From NCBI GenBank assembly GCA_949752735.1, contig OX457047.1, positions 11,473,976-11,537,975 of the forward strand: a stretch of DNA of 64,000 bases. Reading direction: 5' to 3'. Below the pieces are notes generated by a model. It had not been told where the DNA came from, searched no databases, and saw only the letters and a list, made by a program, of their open reading frames with translations. This document shows positions 9,655-20,953 of this stretch, one piece after another. The position numbers and the translations under genes are program-made. How positions within the stretch are numbered: position 1 is the stretch's first letter; each line of letters begins with the position of its first letter. This DNA is from Lumbricus terrestris. Taxonomy: Eukaryota > Annelida > Clitellata > Crassiclitellata > Lumbricidae.

Positions 9655-10902
9655 GAGTGTAGGACATTTCCCCCCCTGGACATTTCCCCCCCGGACGTTT
9701 CCCCCCTGGACATTTCCCCCCCTGGTCGTTTCCCCCCCGATTTCGACTAGGACATTTCCCCCCCGGACATTTCCCCCCCCCCCGTTCTATGCATACCTTC
9801 TAAATATGGTTGAAATATTTCAAATTGGTCATTAAACAGTTTATTCAATGCTTTGTATTGTATTGTATTGATGCATACGGGGTTTAGCTTGGAGCTGGAT
9901 TGATGAAAATATTCTTGTCTAAATTGGAGCTGGATTGATGAAAATATTCTTGTTTAAATTGGAGCTCGATTGATGAAAATATTCATGCTTAAATGGAAGC
10001 TGGATTGATGAAAATATTCTTGTCTAAATTGGAGCTGGATTGATGAAAATATTCTTATTTAAATTGGAGCTGGATTGATGAAAATATTCTTGCTTAAATG
10101 GAAGCTGGATTGATGAAAATATTCTTGCTTAAATTGGAGCTGGATTGATGAAAATATTCTTGTTTAAATTGGAGCTGGATTGATGAAAATATTCATGCTT
10201 AAATGGAAGCTGGATTGATGAAAATATTCTTGTCTAAATTGGAGCTGGATTGATGAAAATATTCATGCTTAAATGGAAGCTGGATTGATGAAAATATTCT
10301 TGTCTAAATTGGAGCTGGATTGATGAAAATATTCTTGTTTAAATTGGAGCTGGATTGATGAAAATATTCATGCTTAAATGGAAGCTGGATTGATGAAAAT
10401 ATTCTTGTCTAAATTGGAGCTGGATTGATGAAAATATTCTTGTTTAAATTGGAGCTGGATTGATGAAAATATTCATGCTTAAATGGAAGCTGGATTGATG
10501 AAAATATTCTTGTCTAATTGGAGCTGGATTGATGAAAATATTCTTGTTTAAATTGGAGCTGGATTGATGAAAATATTCTTGCTTAAATGGAAGCTGGATT
10601 GATGAAAATATTCTTGCTTAAATTGGAGCTGGATTGATGAAAATATTCTTGTTTAAATTGGAGCTGGATTGATGAAAATATTCTTGCTTAAATGGAAGCT
10701 GGATTGATGAAAATATTCTTGCTTAAATTGGAGCTGGATTGATGAAAATATTCTGGTTTAAATTGTTGAAGACGATAAAAGCAATGGTTTCCACAAAGGG
10801 GGGGGAAATGTCCTAGGGTAGGGGGGAACGTCCAGGGGGGAAATGTCCGGGGGGGAAATGTCCGGGGGGGGGAAATGTCCAGGGGGGAAATGTCCGTTCC
10901 CC
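9655..10902. mobile_element. foldback transposon with repeated C/G-rich terminal units and minisatellite core
   Basis: The left end (GAGTGTAGGACATTTCCCC) and the complement of the right end (GGGGAACGGACATTTCCCC) match. Each terminus consists of several tandem GGACATTTCCCCCC units, in inverted orientation at the two ends. The exact 8-bp sequence GAAAAAAG flanks both sides (9647-9654 and 10903-10910). The flanking LINE reads continuously across the junction when the insert and one duplication copy are removed, so the boundaries are well supported. The element has no coding capacity. Confidence 0.85.
9888..10762. repeat. 35-bp minisatellite, about 25 copies
   Basis: The unit contains GGAGCTGGATTGATGAAAAT followed by ATTCTTG(C/T)(T/C)TAAA. 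Two sub-variants (TTGGAGC and TGGAAGC) alternate, which suggests higher-order amplification. It forms the core of the 9655-10902 element. Confidence 0.95.
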
Positions 10903-10910
10903 GAAAAAAG

Positions 10911-11290
10911 AAATGTCTTCAAGCAGCGAAAATATGCAGGTGAATTTCCTACAAGAATCCTGCCACGAATTTCAGAAGGAAGGTCATTCCAAATTAAAGG
11001 ACCACCAATAGCAAAAGCCAGATGTTGGGTTAATCATGAGGTTCGTGATCTAGGTACAAGCAGATCAGGGCGGTCCGTGGAAAGAAGAGGACGTGAAGAT
11101 CTTGCAGAAAGAGGCTTACACATTAAGTTGCACAGGTAGGCTATTTAGGGGCTAAGCCCTGCAGGGACTTAGTAACTAGGAGCAAGACCTTGTATCTGAT
11201 TTGGGCAAAGATCAGAAGCTCGTGAAGGTCATGAGTCTGTTGGAATAAGGGGGATCTTAGAGGGCGTTAGTAGATCATCGGTGGTAAAAC
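10911..11290 (-). mobile_element. LINE (CR1/L2-like) 3' end, part 2, antisense
   Basis: Read on the minus strand, 10960-11040 gives a conceptual AIGGPLIWNDLPSEIR-type peptide, the C-terminal reverse-transcriptase signature also seen as VGPSIWNDLPPN in the LINE at 42215. It is degraded by stops and indels. Confidence 0.75.
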
Positions 11291-11538
11291 CAGTTACCCC
11301 CCAAAGAGGCTTACTTTACCCAGGTGAGATCTCGATGTCTCCATCAACCAATCAGATTTGGAGCCAATTGTTCAGATGCTTCATCATGACAAAGGGGAGG
11401 TAAGTCCCTTTGTTGTTCTGCAGGCAGTGTTGACAAGTGGCTGCATAACTGCAGTAGCAGCTAGCTGTGATGATGACGTTACTGTTTTACGAATGATAGA
11501 AATATATTTTGTGATCTGCGCTGCTGGTTGCGTTGTAG

Positions 11539-11774
11539 TAACTTTGCCTCCACTCACCAAAGAAACGGATCTTCTGAAGTTGTTGACAGTCGACGACGGC
11601 CCACTCCTCCGCCCTTTCCTCCGCCCCCTCCTCCACCCCCTCTTCCACCCACACCGTCTGACTAAGAAGGGAGAAGAGGACTCCACTTCCATCGACGGAA
11701 TTCAGACGGATACAACGGACAACAACCATGGATGCTCCTCCTCCTCCTCAGACAAACCGGATCAACAATCACAG
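11539..11774 (+). CDS. nkd: naked cuticle homologue, exon before the EF-hand domain
   Basis: The frame ends CAA TCA CAG/GTTAGC in phase 0 and joins in phase to the EF-hand exon at 19126, giving DQQSQ|ENECGITVE, which resembles the residues just before the vertebrate Nkd EF-hand. The acceptor is uncertain: AG at 11538, 11562 and 11589 all keep phase with the exon ending at 9218. I prefer 11539 because it yields VTLPPLTKETD, reminiscent of the VALPPEKTD segment of vertebrate Nkd1. The rest is low complexity: a Pro/Leu/His-rich stretch, then a Ser run (CSSSSSDKPD). Confidence 0.6.
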
Positions 11775-12294
11775 GTTAGCATGTCATCAATGAATGTCAC
11801 ATCAAAGATGTCGTTGTAGGCTGACCGTTCAAGACTAAATTCTGTTTGATTGATGTTTGGGGTCATCCATTTGTAATATGAGGGTCAAGACAAGACTGCA
11901 AGAGGCATCCTTTGGAGACAATACAGTATATTCATGGGGGTGGGGGAGGCAATACATCTGTTGGATATGCTTCAATGGGACCGGAGATCATGCTACATAT
12001 TCTTGCTGAAGACAGGAATCTATAACATTATCAAGCAAATGCTCTGTAATACTATAGCGAATAAGTTTTAGATCTATACGTGAAATGATTAATTCCGTAA
12101 ATAATCACAATATATCAGGTAGAATAAAATGACGTTGCATTAAAATTACAACAACTGCTATCGTTGCAACATCCGTTTGTTTGACAGGGTGGCGAAAACG
12201 ATTGGCATTTTCATCTTATTTTCGTTCTGCCGTTGTAAATTGGTGTTTGATGACATTCACCAAACGCCAATGACATTTGAACAGTATAACAGGT

Positions 12295-12440
12295 CATAGG
12301 TGCAATCACGTCCTAAAAGTTGGGGGGGGACCATAATGAATCACGTCCTAAAAGTTGGGGGACCATAATAATAAAGTTACGGACCACTCAAAAGTTGGGG
12401 GGACGCGTCCCGTGGGTCCCATAGGGTGGTTGCGCCTATG
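12295..12440. mobile_element. short hAT-type MITE
   Basis: Termini CATAGGTGCAAT and the complement of the right end CATAGGCGCAAC match. The flanks TAACAGGT and CAACAGGT are an 8-bp duplication with one mismatch. The interior has three ATCACGTCC/AAAAGTTGGGGG repeats. Confidence 0.75.
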
Positions 12441-12747
12441 CAACAGGTGTATTTATAATATAAATAATGTATAAGGGGTGGCTAAAAAGTACCCGTGGAT
12501 AAAATACACTATATTTGCAACCGATTGAAATTTGTCTGCGAAAATTTCCAAATTTGCAGGGAATAAATTTCCAACAATCCCTGAAAGTTTCATTTAAAAC
12601 TTTTCATGTTTGCAAAGTTTCAGCTGTTTAAACCTTCAATTCCGTGTTTCCAAATTTCCGTGGAAAAGTGAACGTCATTTGTAGATTTCCATGTCAAATA
12701 ATATCATTTTTCACTACAACCTCAGAAATCCGTTTTACAGTTTATCG

Positions 12748-13217
12748 CAGGGGCGCCCGCAGGCGTACGCACTTACGCAAGTGCGTACAGCAGCGGCGCC
12801 CGCAGATGTACGCACATAGGTAAGTGCGTACAGCGCGATGACCCAAAAGGTATGTTTTTGGGGAAATTCTAGGTTGATGACTAAAAAAAAAAAAAAAAAA
12901 AAGTCATCAGTTTTTTCGGCGGATAGAAAAGGTATGTTTTGGGAAAATTTTTGGTTGATGACTAAAAAAAAAAAAAAAAAAAAGGTCATAAGTTTTTTCG
13001 GCGGATAGAAAAGGTATGTTTTGGGAAAATTTTTGGTTGATGACTAAAAAAAAAAAAAAAAAAGGTCATCAGTTTTTTCGGCGGATAGAAAAGGTATGTT
13101 TTGGGGAAATTCTAGGTTGATCAGTTTTTTTCGGCGGCCTAACGAAAATTTTTCCCTGTTCGCCCCTCCATCGAAAATTTCTGTGCGTACAAGAAAAAAA
13201 TCCTGCGGGCGCCGCTG
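12748..13217. mobile_element. hAT-type MITE with duplicated 5' terminus and A-tract repeats
   Basis: Termini CAGGGGCGCCCGCAGG and the complement of the right end CAGCGGCGCCCGCAGG match. The exact 8-bp duplication GTTTATCG flanks it (12740-12747 and 13218-13225). The left terminus occurs twice in tandem (a second CAGCGGCGCCCGCAGATG at about 12790). The interior consists of about four 90-bp units, each with AAAGGTATGTTTTGGG, GGTTGATGACT, an A17-19 run and TTTTTTCGGCGGATAG. Confidence 0.9.
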
Positions 13218-13229
13218 GTTTATCGTAAG

Positions 13230-14040
13230 GTATGATGGGAGTGTCCACTCACTGCTTTAACACGAGCTCGAATTCTTTTTGTGAAGCTTAGTATGGTGTT
13301 GTTGATCGAGTCCTGCAGCAACTGATCTCACATCTCTCACGGACAACCCTTCTGACTCAACGCAGCGCTCCTGAATAGGCTGGTGCCCTGCACTTGGCTT
13401 TCAAGTGGCGCTTCAGAAATTTCGAGTTTAGGATTACGATTACATTAGCAGCAAGACTTCCTTCAGCTGACCAATGTTCTCCAACTTGGAATGAAAATGT
13501 CTTGCAGCATGGCTCCCCAGAAGTGATAATCAAGAGGACTAAGGTCTGGCGAGTTTGTTAGTCATCTTTGCCAATAAATTTGCTGCAGTTGATGGCAATA
13601 AGGTAGCGTCATCATAATCATTGATCAACCTTACCGTGCGAGTATAGGCGCACCGTCCTGCTGGAAAATAAAACCAGATGTTAGAGCATACCTGGTCTTC
13701 AATGAGTCTTGATAAGAGAGTTCAACGATGAGTTTGACATTTAGCCCACTGAATGGGATTAAATGCAGTCTTTTCTTGCAGCCGTAACACACGTCAGCAT
13801 ATCTGATGCTGAAACCATGATGTACTTTGCAAACTTGATCCTTTCAATTACCAAGCGAATTTCGTGAACATCGCGCTCTTTTCCGTCATACCAAACGACC
13901 ACTTCCTGCTTCTCTTCCGACATCTGACCTCCGTTACATAAACACATTTGCAGATATCCTTCATTGTGCTCAGGCTCCACTTTTCACTGTGTATTTTGCA
14001 GTAATCACGCGATGTCTCAGTCTCTGTTCACGCAATGTCA
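13230..14040 (-). pseudogene. decayed mariner transposase
   Basis: The minus strand shows FQQDGAPI near 13640-13665 and NSPDLSPLDYHFWGAML near 13505-13560. These are the hallmark second and third catalytic-Asp blocks of mariner transposases. The two are out of frame with each other and stops intervene. The position matches the mariner terminal repeats at 12474 and 14868. Confidence 0.8.
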
Positions 14041-14058
14041 GAGTTCCCATTTTATCAT

Positions 14059-14458
14059 GGTAACGGCCCGCTATTCCGAGGGTCCACTATTCCGAAGGTC
14101 CACTATTCCAAACATCCGCTATATTTTGTTCGTTATCCTTGTGGTTAGGGTTACAGTGGGTTAGGGTTGGGGTTAGAGTGGGTTAGGATTAGGTGGGTTA
14201 GGATTAGATTTAGGGTTATGGTTAGGGTTGGGGAGGGTTAGGGTTATGGTTGGGGTGGGTTAGGGTTATGGTTAGGGTTGGGGTGGGTTAGGTTTAGGGT
14301 TATGGTTAGGGTTGGGGTGGGTTAGGTTTAGGGTTATGGTTAGGGTTGGGGCGAGTTAGGGTTAGGGTTATAGTTAGGTTTAGGGTTGGGTTTAGGGCTA
14401 GGGTTCAGAATAGTGGACCTTTTTGAATAGTGGACCCTCGGAATAGTGGACCCAAACC
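14059..14458. mobile_element. foldback element with telomere-like core
   Basis: The termini contain tandem GGTCCACTATTCCGA units in inverted orientation (left GGTAACGGCCCGCTATTCC; right complement GGTTTGGGTCCACTATTCC). TTTTATCAT flanks both sides (14050-14058 and 14459-14467), so an 8- or 9-bp duplication. The core 14140-14405 is degenerate GGGTTAGGGTTATGGTTAGGGTTGGGG repeat. There is no coding capacity. Confidence 0.8.
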
Positions 14459-14904
14459 TTTTATCATCTGCAGAAACTTTGTCGATGTCGTTCAGTAACG
14501 GATTCACAAATTAAGACCTTAATATAGGCTATAAAATATGACCAAATACTAACAGCTTGCATCATAAACAGCTTCTTTGCAGCTCTTAGTGAGGTCCTAT
14601 GACATCATCATTATTTTGTGTGTTGTAATTTGCAAAAAATCTGAAAGAAGTCACATATATTGGAACATGATTGTGTGGAAATTTTAGAAAAATGTAAAAA
14701 TTGTTTTTACACAACTGTAAATTCTGAAGTAATGCAAATTCATTTTTGAGGATTTCAGGGATTGTTGCAAAATCTTTCCACTATAAATCCTGCTATTTTC
14801 ATAGAACAGTCTCGATTGGTTGCGGAGAAATTGCATTTTTTCTGGTAGTACTTGTTTTAGCCATCCTGTAGGTGCGTGAGTGTTACAGGCAAGTCTACAA
14901 TAGG

Positions 14905-15425
14905 GAATGAATTTCTAACCCTAATCCGAAACACATCCTAACCATAACCCTGACCTTAACCTTGACCCCAAAACATAACATAACCCAGTAACTGTTTGTG
15001 GGGGGCCTTGCAGCGCATTGGATAAGACACTGGCATGGAGATCAGCGGACACGATAGATAAGATGTACCTTGTAGGCTGCTATTAGCGCCATGTATCGCA
15101 CAGACTGTCTGTTCTGTTAGAAGTCAAGATTTATATATTCCGTGATCTGTGTTCTTAATAATTGTTTCAATTGCATAATTGTACACTGTAACAGTGTAAA
15201 CGGTTACAGTCTGTCATCCGGATTGTTCAATAAAGGGATATTATTATTACTAGACCCTATATTATACATATGCCCTGATTATACACATAACCTGTAACAT
15301 TTACATAATACATATATATGTGTGTGGGGGGGGGTTAGAGTCTAGGTTAGGATTGGGTTATGGTTTGAGGTTAGGGCTGGGATCATGGTGAAGGTTAGGG
15401 GTTTAGGGGTTTGTTTGGGGTTAAG
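14905..15425. repeat. degenerate telomere-like repeats in opposite orientations around a SINE
   Basis: TAACCCTAATCC/ACCATAACCCTGACC-type repeats at 14915-14990 face GGGTTAGAGTCTAGGTTAGG/GGTTAGGGG-type repeats at 15333-15425. The SINE sits between them. This could be another element of the foldback class interrupted by the SINE. The termini are not resolved. Confidence 0.55.
15001..15252 (+). mobile_element. tRNA-derived SINE, copy 2, with full tail
   Basis: A tRNA-like head (GCAGCGCATTGGATAAGACACTGGC) is followed by the shared body TGTAGGCTGCTATTAGCGCC ... CTGTCTGTTCTGTTAG. The tail contains TGTAACAGTGTAAACGGTTA and TTGTTCAATAAAGG and ends in ATTATTATTA. The tail matches the antisense copy at 35283-35560. 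Confidence 0.8.
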
Positions 15426-15429
15426 ACTT

Positions 15430-18400
15430 AAGAGTGAACTTGTGGTTAAAAATAGGTATGTATAAAATAGGTATGTATATATCTGGCCAAACAGTCATGG
15501 TCTGAAGACACATCTGTGTCAGAAGTCTAAAGACATTCCAGAAGGACCATAACTGTTTGGTGAATAGATGATGATGATGTGGTGACTGTATAAATTTAAG
15601 TCGTAATTTCATTGGCTGAAGCAGCGCATTGCGTGCATTTCAAGTGGCAATGTGGCATATGTGAGTATTGCTAAGAAAGTTAAGAGTGGTAGCAAGTGAT
15701 ATTATGGACGTTGTTGACAGATAGAAAACGCTGTGCTCATGCTTTCTGTGTGTGTTTTCACGGCTCACTGAATCTTTTATCCTTCTGACTATAAGAAAAG
15801 TGGGAGGGGAAAGGGGTCTATGGGGGGAAGGGAGGGTTAAAACCATCTCCCGTCATCGCTTCCTCGGCAATGTCGGTCTCTTTGATGTTTTTTTGTTGTT
15901 GAGGGGCATTTCATTTGGGTTTTGTGTTGGATGTCAGCGGCGCATTCGAAGGCGTCGTCGGCGTCTCAAAAGGAAACACTTTGTGATAATTAATTCTATC
16001 GTTTGCCCGATCTCGATGTGTCAGCCGAGGAGGAGGAGGAGGAGGAGAAGGAGGAGGAGGAGGAGGAGAACTGGAGACAGAATATTTTATGGGGAATGGG
16101 GAGGTGTTGGGTTGTAGCAGGGGCACCTTGGGCAGGTTGAGTTTGGAAGAGGGCTTTGTAGGAAGGTTGGGCTTGGACATCTTCCTGCAAATCGCCAGTC
16201 CTTACAATGCAGACAGAATCAAATACAAGCAAACAGTCAATACGAGGGTCTGAAGGAAGAGTTTTCAAAGTATTATGGTTAGCTGCTTGTAATTGATATT
16301 ATTCACTAGATTTATTTCTTACACGAGAGGCTAATAAAGAGGATAAAAAATAGCCCTTTGTTACAGTACCTTTGTTAAGTTCTTAAAATGTGCTTTGTAA
16401 ATCATCAGATGCACATATACATAGATACAAAACTAAACAGTTTATGGATCTATATTTCTGACCATTTCGTACATTTGCTGCCTTGCTTAGTCACTTATGT
16501 CGTCTGCTTCTAGACGTCATCCTTCTCCACTCATCTCTTCCCATGGCAGTTCTTCTTCTCCTTGTGACTTTTCCAGACATCTCAGGTCATTTCTGGCAGT
16601 TTTTTCTCAGCTTTCCTTCCTCTTTTCTTTCCAGGTATCTATTTTGATGATCTGTTAGCTCATCTGTCTTTTTCCTGTAGGAAGCAAATGCCAATTTTCT
16701 TCCTTTGATAATTTTCCGCTTCCCTTTGCATGTCCTTCCATTGCAGCTTTTTGATATTTTGTCAGTGCGTGGAGATTTATGGAGAATTGCCTTGAACTAC
16801 TCACTTATTTATGCAGCAAACTAACAGCTAGACACCCCCACCCCCACATAGACCACAGACTAATGATGTATATGCTAAAGACACAAATACAAGGCAGAAA
16901 GAATTAAGTGACCTACATCGTATTTTGGGGACATGTGTAGCAGCGTGTCATTCATCAATAGTCCATTCAATCACTGAAACCTCTGAAAAGTTTGATGAAA
17001 TAGAAGTAAAAGACAAAGAAAGATCAAGCGTGGTTTACAATTGAGTTATTAAAAGACAAGGGGGAGGCTGAGACAGATCAAAGATGGCAATGAATCTGAC
17101 AGTTATTAAATAACATAGCATACTGACAACATGAGACAACTTTTGAGCACAATTTTCCCTTGTCATGCTACAAATCAGTTTGAGGAAACAGGCATCAGTA
17201 TGATTGTGAAGACATTGCTGATGTTTTCCTTGTTTATTTGTTATTATAATCTCCAAATTTCTAATGCATTTTATGTATAGAAAGTGATGTAAAACCTTTA
17301 ATTCATTTGGACTTAGCCTAACACTAGCAATTGACATGATGATGGCATTTAAATGACGTGATCGATATTTTGCAATCAGGATTTATACATGCTGTCTAGG
17401 AACTAAATAAAATAACATAACATTACTCATAAACTTTGCTGCAGTTCACTCTCACTGTCACGGAATCATTTTATTCTAAAGGTTCTATAGATGTTGCATG
17501 CTATCTACGATCCTATATTAGCAATAATTTTGCTATCCAAATAGTTATAGGCATGTTATTTTAATCATTTTCATTAAAGCTTTCACAAAAATGGTGACAT
17601 GTAGGCTGATATGGCCAATTCTTGTGTTACCGTTTTTTTTAAATATTGAGGTTGAGTCTGCGAAACGTTGATGGATGAAGATGATGTCGTAGTCTCAATC
17701 GGACGACGCTGACTAAATGTGCAGAACAGTTTGTATAAATGATAGGCCCTGATATGCTAACTAAGTCATCTAGGACATGTGCGTGCGATGTGGTGGAAGA
17801 AGTTGTCAAAGGTATGGATGGTAAAATATGTGGTGATTGAATAGAGAATAACAGACTACAATGTATCGTTTGTTTGTTTGTTTGTTTGTTTGTATGTGCA
17901 CTTGTTATAGCGCCCCTTCAAGCTCTCTATCGTACTGTAAGAAAACAATCAGCGCAGATAAAATGGTGAGAGGCAGTTAGTTACTTGACACCAAAGAAAG
18001 AACAAATTAGAGTGAATTATAAGAAAAAGAGGGAATGACCAATGCCTACGCATCTTATATGAGTGACAGAGAGAGAGCAAGGCCTCATCCGCAGTCATTT
18101 TTCCAGCCATTCGTCTTTCCACGTGTATTTCATCCCACTCCATCCCATCATTCACTCAGTAGCCTGAAAGAATTTCACTTGTTCTGTCGGACATTTCAAC
18201 TCTCATTTGTGTTAACTCTGCAATTAATTAAATTGCTAATTGATTAAAATTATTAAAATCTTGTAGCTAATCAATCAGCATTTAAAGAATTCATGCATAT
18301 ATTGGCTTCATGATTTGTCAAATTTTAATCAAAGCACAACAAGTTTTCAGCAGTAAGTTACTATAGTCTCTTGACTCTAATGTTCTCCTTGTTGCTATAT

Positions 18401-19125
18401 CATGGAGCTGCAGGTCTCATTAGATTTTAAAAAACCTTCATTTTCCACCTAAGAAATTGGTTGCAAGAGCGGAGTCAAGTAGTTCGACACAGCAGTTGTT
18501 AGCATGATTTCAAACAGATCTAATCAATCGGAATTAGCCATCAATTATTATCAATTAGAATTAGCTATTAATGTAATTGATTAGAATCTAATCAATTAGT
18601 TACTCATCTCTGCAACAAAGACCCGAATTTCATGGATCATTGATCTCTGACCACGATATCCATATAATTTTATTACATATGTATCGAATATTTTATTCAA
18701 ATTTGTGTTCGGCGAAATAGAAACAAAATTTGATTATTTGTTTTCGAAAAGTAGTAAAGACTCAAATGCTTAGACATCCAACACCAGCACCCTAATCAAT
18801 ATTTCAGTCATGAACAATGGACATTGGACCCACGTGAAATCTAAAAGCTTATACAATTTAATCTTTATGATTATCAATCATGAAGTTGACCAGAGGTGAC
18901 AAGTATCTAATAATTTAGGAATAAATTTTTAGTGTTTGACATTTTACAATGTTTTAAATTTTAGTTATCAGTTTGTCATGATTGCATTTTAACTTTGACA
19001 TTTGATTATTCTGCTCTCTGAACTCTCATTTGTCTCGGTGTTTATTCTATGTACCGTAGTCATCACAGTTGGCTTTTTTAGTTAAGCAGAACCATAATTT
19101 TGTTTTGTATTTCTTGGAATGACAG
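15430..19125. other. nkd intron sequence without recognised features
   Basis: AT-rich intron. Small items only: a GGA run at 16026-16065, a (GTTT)n run at 17868-17893, and a LINE-tail-like TATAGCGCCCCTTCAAGCTC in antisense at 17908-17927. The CT-rich stretch 16495-16770 looks like repeat debris, but I cannot assign a family. Confidence 0.6.
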
Positions 19126-19230
19126 GAAAACGAATGTGGCATAACAGTTGAAGCAAATGGTGGATCTGAACTTCAGGAGTGGCACTTTACTCTCTACGAT
19201 TTTGATGACCTTGGCAAAATTACAAAAGAG
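19126..19230 (+). CDS. nkd: naked cuticle homologue, EF-hand (EX domain) exon
   Basis: This 105-base exon, phase 0 at both ends, lies between TTGGAATGACAG/GAAAAC and AAAAGAG/GTCAGA. It encodes ENECGITVEANGG followed by ELQEWHFTLYDFDDLGKITK. The latter is the single EF-hand of naked cuticle proteins, closely matching the family's EWTFTLYDFDNNGKVTRED. This domain binds the PDZ region of Dishevelled to restrain Wnt signalling. The EF-hand loop is cut by the intron just before its last position (E|D). Loop position 5 is Leu where the family has a polar residue. Confidence 0.93.
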
Positions 19231-20365
19231 GTCAGACATCATTCACTGCTGGACCAATCACAGTTTAGATCTTGTTAAGCTTTGATATAGCATCACAAAC
19301 AATCCAAGGACTCCAATGGCGTCTATGTCCAGTTAGTAACATGAAATTCTTTTGTGGCAACCGCTCTCTAGAGTGCAAACGTGCGAAAACTATCCAAATC
19401 ACTTTAAAACAATCAAGAAAGAGAAGAGACTAAATCTGGTGACACATTCTAAGTCATAGAATAAGTCTGAACAAGTGAAAACTATCTATAAAAAGGACTT
19501 GCTAAGTTACCACAGATCAGAGAAGGAGTTGAGTAGGCTGCCAAAGAAAATACTACAATACAGTGTGAAAATGTAACAGTAAGGTATCAAACTTAAGCAA
19601 AAGTAAAGGAAAACGTTAAGTACAGTTGACTGTAATATTTCTTCAACCATTTAAGTTTTAACTAAAACAAAGGTATCTTAACACCGTTGCTGCAAAAAAA
19701 TTTGGATTTCCATTGAGATGAAAGCGCTTCCCTGCTGAGTTTTGTAGCTTTTGGGAAACATAAGAAAGGGGATGGTGAGTGTAGGCTGTTGAAGATGGTT
19801 AAACAGAAACAGAATTTTGACAGCATCTTTATGATTGCATGCCATGAATTTATGTGAGTGGAGTCATTGGGGGTCTTGCCCTGGGACCTTGCCCTAGGGC
19901 GACCGTGCCCTTGCCAGCAGTTGCCTAGCTATGAGCCACAGGCAGCTGAGTTTCTTAAACCACCAACTAACCTCGTTCAGAGTTTCAGACTTATGCCACG
20001 AATTCAAAGCTCATCTTTTCTTCACTTTGTCATAAATCGAAGACTTTTGCATTGTGCATTCCATTTCCAAATCATTCTCAGCTCCACAGAATATGGGATG
20101 AAAATAAAAGAATACCATTAAGACAATGATAATGAAGACAAGCAGGCAAGAAAAACAACTGCACAAATAATAATTAATTTTGAGAAGATACGACAGGTCA
20201 GGAGTTTCTGCTAATATTTTTTAGTTATTGGCTAATAGCCTTAGTGACAGTAAACATTAGCAACTACGCATCTTCCGCAAAGAACTGTGAACATTGTCAG
20301 CAACTCAACCTGACGTTTACTTAATTAATTATTAACACTGGTCTTACCTCTGCATAGAATATGTG

Positions 20366-20513
20366 TTAACCTTTTCGACACATATCCCCGCGCGCGCGCC
20401 GGGATTTGTGACCATGCTGACGTACGTATGCCGGGGTGGCGCCGGGATAGAATTTTTTTATTATAGATTTTCCAGTACGGCGGCTGATTTGGCAGCAGTA
20501 ACGAAAAGGTTAA
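20366..20513. mobile_element. piggyBac-like MITE flanked by TTAA
   Basis: TTAACCTTTTCG at the left and CGAAAAGGTTAA at the right form perfect short terminal inverted repeats with the TTAA target site. The interior is GC-rich (CGCGCGCGCGCCGGG) with no coding capacity. Confidence 0.65.
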
Positions 20514-20781
20514 GGCGCCTTAGACTTTCCCGTGCAGGACTTCACATTAGGCAACACAGCGTCCCCAGTTAAGGCACAATGATTGTGGATGCTTTTTATG
20601 AGTTAAGTTGATGGTAGACTTAAATAATTAATAGCTTTTTGGTTGCTACTTCTTTCATTGATGTTAGAGTTCTTCATTTCTTGCAATCCAGACACAAATT
20701 TGACAGTGGTCTTGCAGCTACTGCTGTTCATTATTGTCATGACTCAGAGTAACTGACTCCATTGTTAAGTCAATTGAACTG

Positions 20782-20828
20782 CATTGCATTGCATTGCATT
20801 GCATTCCATTGCATTGCATTGCATTGCA
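20782..20828. repeat. (TGCAT)n microsatellite
   Basis: TGCAT pentanucleotide units with one TCCAT interruption. Confidence 0.9.
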
Positions 20829-20953
20829 TGATGCATCACTGTTTGCATTTTATTGTCTCAATTATTTTCTCATAGAACTTTAGCAGGACTATTATCAGGG
20901 GCGGATACAGACATTTTTGAAGGGGGTCAACATTTTTGGCCTTGGGTTGGAAA

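Larger units (their letters stand above)
12474..14868. mobile_element. Tc1/mariner element remnant carrying two nested insertions
   Basis: The left terminus AGGGGTGGCTAAAAAGTAC and the complement of the right terminus CAGGATGGCTAAAACAAGTAC pair over about 110 bp, including CAACAATCCCTGAAA further in. Each is flanked by TA. Inside are a decayed antisense transposase (13230-14040), a hAT MITE (12748-13217) and a foldback element (14059-14458). Insertion order: the mariner came first, the other two later. Confidence 0.75.

Noticed and set aside
11358..11538. Upstream extension of the nkd exon to the start of the open frame
   Set aside because: The frame contains an internal GTAAGT donor and a CTGCAG acceptor. 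Extension from the acceptor at 11422 would be out of phase with the exon ending at 9218.
14140..14405. Interstitial telomere as evidence of a chromosome fusion
   Set aside because: The repeats are degenerate, not head-to-head, and are bounded by inverted ends and a target duplication, so transposition explains them better.
16495..16770. Possible gene fragment in the CT-rich stretch
   Set aside because: No frame with recognisable motif on either strand; likely repeat debris.
20899..20950. CAGGGGCGGATACAG as the left end of a further hAT element
   Set aside because: No matching right terminus or 8-bp duplication was found before 21460.
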